Translations under genes and position numbers: made by a program | The notes under the pieces: generated by a model | Told to the model about the DNA's origin: nothing | Database searches by the model: none | Seen by the model: the letters and a program-made list of their open reading frames with translations, nothing else | Assembly: GCF_000090795.2 (NCBI RefSeq) | Contig: NW_003546285.1 | Coordinates: 365,106 to 388,240, forward strand | Length of the DNA stretch: 23,135 bases | Source of the DNA: Amphimedon queenslandica | Taxonomy: Eukaryota > Porifera > Demospongiae > Haplosclerida > Niphatidae | Direction: 5' to 3' | In this document: positions 11,401 through 17,458 of the stretch, in pieces | Layout of the letters: each line of letters opens with the position of its first letter | Position numbering within the stretch: the stretch's first letter is position 1

Positions 11401-14400
11401 CCACCACATTGCCACATTAGGTCATCTTTTATTGCTGAGCAGCCAAAATTTCTATCATAATTGTCTCATTGTACTATACATGTACATGTACTTGACCTCG
11501 AGATGCACACATGTACATGTACATGTAATAGTTATAAAATAAATTAGACTTTTAAACTCCCATGTTTGTTCTTTTACTTTATGTTTATTAATCCTACTAC
11601 TTGCAGTTATTAATGTTTAATAATTAAGGCATTAAATTTTAGTTTTATGCATTTATTACTATATTTTTATTCAAATTAATTATCAATTTATTCTAATTTA
11701 TTTCTTTTTTTCTTTATTTCCAATAGAGGGCTCGCCTCCCCCTCCTCCAAGCTCCCCAACCACGCCCCCAAACAACTCAGCGTCCGCTACCTCAATAATA
11801 GTTATCATTGTATCAGTCTCAGTTAGTATCCTAATAGTAGTACTAGTCGTTGGGGTTCTTGGTAAGAGAGTAAGAGACAATGGCGGAGTTGGTAAAGTAT
11901 TAAAGAAAGTCCGGTCTCGTGGAATATGGCATGTTGACGGGCGAGATCAGACTAATAATTCCGGTTCCAATACACAAGATACTACCGATTTGGATAGACG
12001 CTCTTCCTCGCCCGAATGTGTAGCTGATTCCTTTAGCCAGACTGATAGGAGAGGCTATTACATATGGCAGCCGATTAAAGTCTCTGTCGACGGAGAGGAA
12101 AGTGGCTCTGTAGCAGTCATTGGTGAGAGGGGTAAAGATTTGAGGAGATGGACTCCACTTCATTGCGAGACTGTTCGTTTCTCTGGCGACAATACCCTAC
12201 AGGATATACTCATGAGGGACCACAGTCAACTGGACGCGCAAGGCCCCGGTGGATTCACGCCTCTAATGATAGCGATTGTGTCACAAGAAAAGAAAAACCG
12301 ACACAAGTTGATAACAGTTCGTACGGACTCCTCCTCCTCTTCATCTGATCAGAGCGAGCGCGATATCCTCATGACGAACTGTGCCCCGTCTTATTCCCAC
12401 CCAGGTGCAGTTGACGGTATGATACTCCCCGGCCACTACCCTGGACACCACCCACCTCACATCTCTCCCTACTCTCCAGTTGGTATTCTTGTGTCTCATT
12501 GTGCTAACGTTAATATTACTAATGATTACGGACAGACTGCTCTTCATTTGGCTGCCAAGCTTGGTCGAGAGGATTATATTCACATTCTGCTCTCAGCTAA
12601 GGCTGATCCTAATATTCAGGACATGTGGGGACAGACCGCGCTTCATGTTGCTATTGGAGCTGCTACTCCTGGAGCATTCAAGGTACGAGTCTTGTATATT
12701 CTTGTATATTCTAGTATATTGTTGTAGACTTTTGCCTTATTTATATTTTAATTTTTGCATTTTCTTGTATCATCTCATATATTCTTGTATATCTCTGTAT
12801 ATTCTTGTGCATTATTGTGCATTCTTGTATTCCCTCAGGCTTTATTGGCCTATCCAAAGACGAGTATGGAGTTGAAGAGCATGGGCGGAGTGACCCCACT
12901 GATAATGTGTGTCAAGATGGCTAATCACCCTATGCTACAGCAACTCATCACTAAAAACGTGGACATTGCAGCCACTGACAATGAAGGTAAGAATAATAAA
13001 ATAAAATTATGATTTTAATATTTTCTACATTAAATTTTAAATTTATTTATTGATTATTTTTATTATTTTTAAAATTATAATTTTTAATCATTTAAAAATA
13101 TTTTCTACAATTTATTTATTATCTATAATTATAATTTATTATTTTATTTTTTTTAATATTTTTATGATTTATTTATTAATTATTATTATTATTATTTATT
13201 TATTTCATTTTAAAAATATTATTTTCTTTTTTTTTCAGGTCGTACAGCAGTCCATTGGGCAGCAATGATAAACAATATCGAGGCTCTTAAAATGCTCATC
13301 AAACAAGGGCCAGACAATATTAAAGACGCTCCAAACGGTCGTGGGGAGACAGCACTCTACCTTGCCTGTAGAGAAGGGGCCACAGAGTGTGTCAGATATT
13401 TACTGTTTGAGTGTTTTGCTAATAATACTTTGATGGATATGCTGGATAAGTCTCCATTGCAGATTGCTTATGAGAGACAGCATGCTGATGTTGTAGAGCT
13501 ACTTAAGCAAGCTAATCAAGCGTCTTGTGCTATGCCTATACCACCACCGCCTTCAAGCTATAACCACAAGGTAGGCATTTTGTCAAAATGTAATTTTTTA
13601 CCAAAGCACCCTGTACCTTGGATATTTTCAGAAAAATTGATAAAAAATTACCCCCGATTTTTATTACATTTTCTGATGTATATTGATGTCCTTGTGCTAT
13701 GTAGAAAGTTTGAGCCGATTCTGACTTAAATTTTTCAGGTTACAGCCATTTTAAGGAATTTGCCAAAATCCGAAAAATACCCAAGGCTATTAGCCTTGGG
13801 TATTTTCAGAAAAATGGCTAAAAAATCAGCCCCAATTTTTATTACATTTCTTGATACGTATTGATGTCCTGAGCTTATTCTGACTTGCATGAATTAATTT
13901 ATTTCATGAAAATTTATCAGAATCATAATTATACTAATTAAATTTTATTTTTAATTTTATTTCCAGGTACACGTATCTTCAGCCAACCCAATGTTCAGCC
14001 GTGCCAATACTATCAAAATGGAGCCGGGGCTACCCTCCCCTCACATTCCACCATCGTACCAGCAATCACTAGCCAGTAACCTACCCATTGGCATGTCGTA
14101 TCCCCTCCCACCACGAAACGGGCTGTATCCCCTAAGACTCCTCCCACCCACTACCACTAACCAAGGAGTTCCACTTATGCAACACTCTGATCAAGAAGGA
14201 GGAGGAGGAGGGCCTGGTATTCCAAGAGTATCGTCCATAGAGGCCGAGTTGGAGCAACTTGTATCGTTAGCTTTTACTTATCCAAGTCCTATCTCTCACA
14301 CCACTTCTCCGGCTACTCAAGGAATTTCATCTTTTGAGCAGACCTCGCCCGGTCACTCTACTCCAGGGGAGGGTGTGTCTCCTGGCCTATCCCATCATCA

Positions 14401-15106
14401 GGATTATTCTCCGGCTAGTTCTAATTCGCCATCAGTCTATCCAGTCAGTAATCAGACCACGCCTCCAGCATCTCACGTAACCACGCCCCCTGCGTCTCAT
14501 TTGGGTGGAGCTGGATCTCAGCCTTTAAAGCACCTTCCACTATCGACTGGGTATTCTCAAGATTATCAGCCAAACTCTGTCTCATCTGTCGATCAGTTGT
14601 CCTACAACACGGCCCTACAGAGTATAACTCATGCTCACCTACCTGGTGGCCATAGTCCACCGATTGCGCCAATGACTTCACCCGATCCGTTGTCTCTACC
14701 GCTAGCATCGTCAAGCCAACCCAACGGACTATCCCCTGGAGGACAAGGGACGTCTTTTACGACAAAAGAAAACCACAGTCCGTCGACAGGCTACCAGTGC
14801 TTTCCTTCACCTCCGAAAGAAGTCGGGGAGTATTGTTACCCAAAACCTCATACTGTTGATCCTACTGCCGACATTATAAATAGTCTAACTCCTTCACCGG
14901 AAGACTATAGCTCTCAACAGACGAGTGTAGAGACCTCGTCTCCATCGCAGTACCTACCCCAGCATCAGTCTACGGTCCTCAGACATTATGCATATGATTA
15001 CAGTGCTGCCACTTACAATCCTGCCCAGTTGTGTGAGGGCGAGTATCATCAGCAGCATCTCCCGGGGATATCAGTATCTTACAATGCGCACGAGAGCACT
15101 GTATGA
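749..15106 (+). CDS. notch: Notch receptor (complete gene, 14 coding exons)
   Basis: This is a single-pass Notch receptor. It is cleaved on ligand binding, and its intracellular domain acts in the nucleus with CSL/RBPJ. Coding blocks are 749-806, 1036-1090, 2468-2628, 7310-7657, 7724-8886, 10028-10233, 10351-10456, 10528-10718, 10876-10945, 11039-11108, 11727-12682, 12839-12986, 13239-13570 and 13967-15106. They sum to 5004 nt (1667 residues) with consistent phases and GT-AG borders. The order is signal peptide 1-20, about 14 EGF-like modules to residue 579, three LNRs at 580-694 with exact cysteine spacing, NOD/NODP at 700-810, transmembrane helix near 833-855 ending in Gly852-Val853, seven ankyrin repeats at about 951-1275, and a Ser/Pro-rich tail with LTPSPE at 1595-1600. 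Vertebrate Notch has up to 36 EGF repeats, so the ectodomain is short. Six EGFs carry the O-fucose consensus. Family assignment is essentially certain; exact splice sites are inferred from reading and phase. Confidence 0.96.
1036..1090 (+). CDS. notch: Notch exon 2: first half of EGF 1
   Basis: The acceptor TATAG ends at 1035 and the donor GTAAGT starts at 1091. It encodes CTCSQTCVHGTCDSANTC, the first cysteines of an EGF-like module finished by exon 3. Phase in is 1 and phase out is 2. Confidence 0.85.
1091..2467 (+). other. Notch intron 2 (no gene seen)
   Basis: The stretch is AT-rich and carries a long CT-rich microsatellite at about 1676-1775. An open frame at 1463-1831 is largely the translation of that repeat. 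I see no exon that joins the flanking phase 2 EGF halves. Confidence 0.7.
2468..2628 (+). CDS. notch: Notch exon 3: end of EGF 1 and EGF 2
   Basis: The exon completes EGF 1 (CDQNWFGTNC) and encodes EGF 2, which has an O-fucose consensus (CLNGATC) and the closing pattern GYSGTLC. The acceptor is AATATAG at 2461-2467 and the donor GTAAGA is at 2629. Phase out is 1. Confidence 0.92.
2635..2735 (+). repeat. (GA)n microsatellite after exon 3
   Basis: Imperfect GA dinucleotide tract interrupted by AGGAG units, starting within ten bases of the exon 3 donor. Confidence 0.9.
3115..3159 (+). repeat. (GT)n microsatellite
   Basis: Nearly uninterrupted GT dinucleotides with single-base changes, in Notch intron 3. 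It produces spurious open frames on both strands. Confidence 0.9.
5419..5491 (+). repeat. C/CT-rich microsatellite
   Basis: Alternating (CT)n and C-runs in Notch intron 3; strictly pyrimidine over about 70 bases on the + strand. Confidence 0.9.
7310..7657 (+). CDS. notch: Notch exon 4: EGF 3-5
   Basis: This encodes EGF 3, EGF 4 (CYNGGTC) and most of EGF 5 (CLNGGTC). The acceptor TTTATAG ends at 7309 and the donor GTAAGT starts at 7658. The exon is phase 1 at both ends and is open throughout in the cysteine-rich frame. Confidence 0.93.
7724..8886 (+). CDS. notch: Notch exon 5: EGF 5-14 and start of LNR 1
   Basis: The largest ectodomain exon (residues 208-595) encodes the end of EGF 5, then EGF 6-13, a four-cysteine EGF 14 remnant and the first half of LNR 1. 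Calcium-binding type openings are seen in EGF 8 (DIDEC), EGF 9 (NINDC) and EGF 13 (DVDEC). Between EGF 11 and EGF 12 (8473-8565) sits a non-EGF cysteine segment ending CSCPPKLTPGECCSDC. The acceptor CTCCAG ends at 7723 and the donor GTAAGT is at 8887, phase 0. Confidence 0.95.
8918..9136. mobile_element. MITE-like element with 13-bp terminal inverted repeats
   Basis: The left end GCACAGTGTAGCC (8918-8930) is the exact inverse of GGCTACACTGTGC at 9124-9136, with a second copy of the latter at 9063-9075. The element is 219 bp, non-coding, and contains a 61-bp tandem duplication. I see no clear target-site duplication, so its status as a transposon remnant is inferred. Confidence 0.6.
9017..9138 (+). 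repeat. 61-bp tandem duplication
   Basis: Two near-identical copies lie at 9017-9077 and 9078-9138, both beginning GTATTAAGGACAGGTAGTGT. Each contains an inverted pair such as TATTAAGGACA (9018-9028) and TGTCCTTAATA (9048-9058) that can form an 11-bp stem. Confidence 0.92.
10028..10233 (+). CDS. notch: Notch exon 6: LNR 1-2 and start of LNR 3
   Basis: The exon completes LNR 1 (YDSSDC), encodes all of LNR 2 (C-x4-C-x8-C-x3-C-x4-C-x6-C, ending YDGNDC) and opens LNR 3. LNR modules form the negative regulatory region that masks the S2 site. The acceptor CCTATAG ends at 10027 and the donor GTAAGT is at 10234. Phase out is 2. Confidence 0.92.
10351..10456 (+). CDS. notch: Notch exon 7: LNR 3
   Basis: The exon encodes NGVCDLYCNTTQCPFDTVDC, the calcium-binding core of LNR 3, followed by AKQVY. 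The acceptor CCTATAG ends at 10350 and the donor GTAAGC is at 10457, phase 0. Confidence 0.92.
10528..10718 (+). CDS. notch: Notch exon 8: NOD domain
   Basis: The exon begins LPGTLIMILFSLPSVQF, matching the opening of the NOD domain (GTLVVVVLMPP in human NOTCH1), and continues with the helix FRRSLGRLINAEVEVLSYS. It ends in a short segment where other Notch proteins carry the long S1 loop. The acceptor TTTTAG ends at 10527 and the donor GTAAGA is at 10719. Phase out is 2. Confidence 0.9.
10726..10812 (+). repeat. (GA)n/(GGGA)n microsatellite in Notch intron 8
   Basis: Purine tract of GA, GGGA and AGGAGG units beginning directly after the exon 8 donor. Confidence 0.9.
10876..10945 (+). CDS. 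notch: Notch exon 9: NOD/NODP
   Basis: It encodes YWKVTMLINIQYCVQACPTS. The NIQYCVQA stretch corresponds to the IDNRQCVQA strand of human NOTCH1. The acceptor CTTGTAG ends at 10875 and the donor GTAAGG is at 10946, phase 0. Confidence 0.88.
11039..11108 (+). CDS. notch: Notch exon 10: NODP and S2 region
   Basis: The exon ends in GIVEAIE, aligning with YKIEAVQ of human NOTCH1 around the S2 metalloprotease site (Ala-Val). Here the equivalent pair is Ala808-Ile809 (11102-11107). The acceptor CCTGTAG ends at 11038 and the donor GTAAGT is at 11109. Phase out is 1. Confidence 0.88.
11109..11726 (+). other. Notch intron 10 (no gene seen)
   Basis: AT-rich intron with several TACATGTACATG palindromes (for example about 11137-11170 and 11479-11527). 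An open frame at 11279-11542 has no recognisable domain and no supporting context. Confidence 0.65.
11727..12682 (+). CDS. notch: Notch exon 11: transmembrane helix, RAM region, ankyrin 1-4
   Basis: A Pro/Ser linker leads to a hydrophobic helix (11795-11863) ending VVLVVGVLGKR, with Gly-Val at 11852-11857 in the S3 position. Basic residues and IWHV (876-879) follow, then IWQPIKV (922-928), then ankyrin 1 (RWTPLHCE), ankyrin 2 (GGFTPLMIAI), a long polar insertion, ankyrin 3 (YGQTALHLAAK) and ankyrin 4 (WGQTALHVAI). The acceptor CAATAG ends at 11726 and the donor GTACGA is at 12683, phase 0. Confidence 0.95.
12839..12986 (+). CDS. notch: Notch exon 12: ankyrin 5
   Basis: It encodes ankyrin 5 (GGVTPLIMCVKMANHPMLQQ) with the tail NVDIAATDNEG. 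The acceptor CCCTCAG ends at 12838 and the donor GTAAGA is at 12987. Phase out is 1. Confidence 0.93.
12987..13238 (+). other. Notch intron 12, extreme A/T sequence
   Basis: Almost purely A and T over about 230 bases between ankyrin 5 and ankyrin 6. It gives a meaningless Ile/Phe-rich open frame. Confidence 0.85.
13239..13570 (+). CDS. notch: Notch exon 13: ankyrin 6-7
   Basis: It encodes GRTAVHWAAMINNIEALKML, corresponding to GKSALHWAAAVNNVDAAVVL of human NOTCH1, then ankyrin 7 (GETALYLACREGATECVRYL) and the capping helix (ADVVELLKQ). The acceptor TTTCAG ends at 13238 and the donor GTAGGC is at 13571, phase 0. Confidence 0.95.
13571..13966 (-). repeat. Inverted relatives of the 176-bp repeat in Notch intron 13
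   Basis: The landmark CCTTGG(A/G)TATTTTCAGAAAAA occurs at 13616 and 13794, a spacing of 178 bp, followed in each copy by TTTTTATTACATTT and a GTATTGATGTCCT-like block. These are reverse complements of the unit in the EDEM3 intron 10 array. At 13774-13806 the copies meet in a 16-bp perfect inverted repeat with a single central base. Confidence 0.8.
13967..15106 (+). CDS. notch: Notch exon 14: Ser/Pro-rich C-terminal tail
   Basis: Residues 1289-1667 form a low-complexity tail rich in Ser, Pro, Thr, Gln and His, as expected for Notch transactivation/PEST regions. A direct repeat TTPPASH-V-TTPPASH-L lies at 14456-14503. LTPSPE at 14885-14902 matches the FBW7/Cdc4 degron of human NOTCH1 (FLTPSPE). 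The stop codon is TGA at 15104-15106. The acceptor TTTCCAG ends at 13966. Confidence 0.95.
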   Translation, partial: VHVSSANPMFSRANTIKMEPGLPSPHIPPSYQQSLASNLPIGMSYPLPPRNGLYPLRLLPPTTTNQGVPLMQHSDQEGGGGGPGIPRVSSIEAELEQLVSLAFTYPSPISHTTSPATQGISSFEQTSPGHSTPGEGVSPGLSHHQDYSPASSNSPSVYPVSNQTTPPASHVTTPPASHLGGAGSQPLKHLPLSTGYSQDYQPNSVSSVDQLSYNTALQSITHAHLPGGHSPPIAPMTSPDPLSLPLASSSQPNGLSPGGQGTSFTTKENHSPSTGYQCFPSPPKEVGEYCYPKPHTVDPTADIINSLTPSPEDYSSQQTSVETSSPSQYLPQHQSTVLRHYAYDYSAATYNPAQLCEGEYHQQHLPGISVSYNAHESTV

Positions 15107-15504
15107 GGTCTTCACAATGCATAATAGTAGTGCATGCTTACTGGTGTAAATAATAGAGACTATAGCTATTGTATTTTTGTATTGTCGTGAAATGCTTAGT
15201 GTCTTCTATATGTTTCATTGTACTACTACTACTAAGTAAAGAGCAACTATTTTTCCTCCGTCTCTCTCTGTATCATACACACATTTCTTTATTTTCTATA
15301 TTTTCAGTCATTCCATCCTCCTCTCTCTCTCTCTTTCTTTCTCTTGACAGTTAAATCTACGATACTTTTAATGATAATAAATACTATTGTTATTTTCAAT
15401 ATTCATTTCCCTCTTTTTCTATTCTCTCTTTATCCTTTTATTACTAGTACTTCTTTGTTATATTATGATTCGTGTTTTACATCTGCTGTAAATGTTATTT
15501 TACC

Positions 15505-15553
<49 letters not shown>

Positions 15554-15746
15554 TCTGACTGTTAAACTGTACTATGTAGTTGAAATTTATTATTAAAATA
15601 AAATGGATGCAATCTATAATAGCTAAACTAAAGTGGTCTCAATGAAAAAGGCCATATTCATACGCTGTATTTGTCTCAATAATAATTTGTGATCAGAATT
15701 GGATCATGTTTTACATACATTCATTTATAAAAGACAATATTACAAA
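15107..15746. other. Convergent 3' region between Notch and SRD5A3
   Basis: It contains the Notch 3' UTR, CT-rich patches near 15256-15345, and an (ATT)n microsatellite at about 15507-15552. Polyadenylation signals are AATAAA at 15376-15381 and 15597-15602 on the + strand, and AATAAA on the - strand at 15586-15591. Confidence 0.65.
15586..15602. terminator. Back-to-back polyadenylation signals
   Basis: TTTATT (15586-15591, an AATAAA on the - strand) and AATAAA (15597-15602, + strand) lie within 17 bp between the stop codons of the two convergent genes. They could serve SRD5A3 and Notch respectively. An earlier + strand AATAAA at 15376 is an alternative for Notch. Confidence 0.5.
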
Positions 15747-16485
15747 TCAGTAAAGCCAGTGAATTATTATCTTTCTCTCTATTGGATAGTCTTTGAAATT
15801 CTTTTTATACCAACTATGAGTGATCCTAGCTGAAAGTAACAGTAGACCAATAGTGGAAAAGAGAGGCAATAGGAGATACAAGTTATGGCAGTTACTGCAT
15901 AGGAGCAATGATAAGTATATGAGTATCTCTGCTGTGTAGTGTGGAGAGCTTACATGATCAAACCAATCTCCTTTTGGAATGGCATATCTTTCATTTCTTT
16001 CTCTTAATTTCGCTAGTATGGTGTGACATTTGAACTGATGAAGACTTGACCACAGAAACAGCACAATCCCTGCAGCTTGCTTCCAAGTGCAGTGCACCAA
16101 AAAACTCCATTTTATTGGGATGTGGGTCACCTGGTGACCATTGTCTAGCTGATGGAGTGCAAGTGGTGCCAATGAAGTGTAGAAAAACAGTCCAAAGGCG
16201 AAATGGCCGAGATGCATTCGACTCGATCCAAATCGTGTAATAAAAAATGATTCATAAGTTCTCCTAAAAAGTTGTAACAGGATTACTAATAGAACCAGAG
16301 CCACCTCAAGTGGGATATGACCACTTCGTATAACAATAGATTTGGTTGGCTTTGCAAATGGTAAAACTCTGACATCAAAGTGGAGAAAAGAAGCTATGTA
16401 CTCATATTCTGCTGTATCGATAAAGGCCAAGCAGGATATAAAAACGGTCCAAATAAGACCCCACAGGTAGAAATATGCAAACCAC
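15747..16485 (-). CDS. srd5a3: SRD5A3 exon 2
   Basis: The acceptor TTATTAG ends at 16486 on the - strand. The exon begins with the end of a Lys codon followed by WFAYFYLWGL and runs to the TGA at 15749-15747. It carries most transmembrane segments and the reductase motif GDWFDHVSSPHY. Confidence 0.9.
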
Positions 16486-16711
16486 CTAATAAAGTGATAC
16501 CAAACTTGCATCTAAAATTTTTTATTTCTAACTTTTTAGGAACAGTGATGTCAAAAAGATTGAAGTTCTCTCTTCTGGTTTCTTTCCTCGTCTTTCCATA
16601 GTAGACAAACGTTTGGAATATTCCAGACAATACTGCCCTGCAGGGAAAGACCATATTTAAAAAGAGAGACAGAGAAATTGAGCAAAAATATGGCAGCAAC
16701 AAAATCTCCAT
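15747..16711 (-). CDS. srd5a3: SRD5A3-type polyprenal/polyprenol reductase (complete, 2 exons)
   Basis: This is a multi-pass ER membrane enzyme of the steroid 5-alpha-reductase family that works in dolichol synthesis, supplying the lipid carrier for N-glycosylation. Exon 1 is 16711-16533 and exon 2 is 16485-15747, separated by a 47-nt intron; the product is 305 residues (human SRD5A3 has 318). The joined protein reads through VPKKWFAYFY, matching VPKRYFSHFY in human SRD5A3. Family motifs seen are FVYYGKT near the N-terminus, FLWSSLHQFKCH, and GDWFDHVSSPHYTAE (human GDWFEYVSSPNYLAE) in the C-terminal NADPH/substrate region, with a closing YKKNFKDYP (human YKSKFVSYP). It converges on Notch and diverges from EDEM3. 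The start chosen is the first ATG giving a hydrophobic N-terminus. A DET2/SRD5A1-type enzyme is less likely given the YGKT and VPK motifs. Confidence 0.93.
16533..16711 (-). CDS. srd5a3: SRD5A3 exon 1
   Basis: It starts at the ATG at 16711-16709 and encodes a hydrophobic leader, IFQTFVYYGKT and NLFDITVPK. The donor GTTAGA starts at 16532 on the - strand, phase 2. Confidence 0.85.
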
Positions 16712-16941
16712 TTTTCTTTAATAACTAGTTTATAACTAGCTTATTAATAACTTTTAATAAGCAGAATTACTGCCGTATTATACCTAAATATCTAATTAAT
16801 CGTATAAAAGTAATATTGAGTAATTAATTTGTTTTTGTAGGAAATTCTGCCAGTTTCTTGTACATAACAATGTACCTCTCGATCTCTTTATAGGAAGCAG
16901 ACCTACAGACAGAGACCCACCGAGAAAAAGAGGTGGGCGGA
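16712..16941. promoter_or_regulatory. Divergent SRD5A3/EDEM3 promoter region
   Basis: Only 230 bp separate the two start codons, so both promoters must lie here or within the genes. An inverted repeat CTTATTAA (16740-16747) / TTAATAAG (16754-16761) lies on the SRD5A3 side. The EDEM3 side is richer in purines just upstream of its ATG. A TTTGTAG at about 16835-16841 could be an acceptor of a 5' UTR intron, but no donor is evident. Confidence 0.55.
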
Positions 16942-17054
16942 ATGGAGAGAATCGCTCTTCCATCTCTCATCGTCCTAGTCTTCTTATTGTGCTTCTCAGG
17001 ACAAAATGTACACTCAACTTTCTCTCCATTGGCATCTGACAATGAAAAATACAA
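16942..17054 (+). CDS. edem3: EDEM3 exon 1: signal peptide
   Basis: The ATG at 16942 opens [20 protein letters not shown], a typical signal peptide. The exon ends at a GTATGC donor (17055), phase 2. The frame stays open through the following 54-nt intron, so this splice is inferred from family alignment. Confidence 0.8.
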
Positions 17055-17427
17055 GTATGCAATACCTCAATTAAGTACAGGACTTTTTGAGTTTTTCTTT
17101 CAATACAGGAATTTAGTCGTTGAGATGTTTTTCCACGTGTACGATAATTACATGGTAAGCAGATGCATGTACATGTACATGATATAATGTGACTTTATTT
17201 GTTTTTATTTTTGAATAGAAATATGCATACCCAGCTGATGAACTGATGCCTTTGAGTTGTAAAGGGAGAGTGAGAGGGAGAGAGCCTAGTCGAGGAGACG
17301 TGGATGATTCTTTGGGAAGGTAAACGAAAAAGAGAGAGAGAGAGGGAGGGAGGGAGGGAGAGATAGAGAGAGAGGGAGGGAGGAGGAGAGAGAGATACAT
17401 GTACAATAGTACATTTAGCGAAATAAA

Positions 17428-17458
<31 letters not shown>

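Noticed and set aside
11279-11542. 87-codon open frame in Notch intron 10
   Set aside because: Ends in TACATG-repeat translation and shows no domain or homology that I recognise.
14445-14714. 89-codon antisense open frame opposite the Notch tail
   Set aside because: Low-complexity shadow of the Ser/Pro-rich coding strand with no domain or splice signals.
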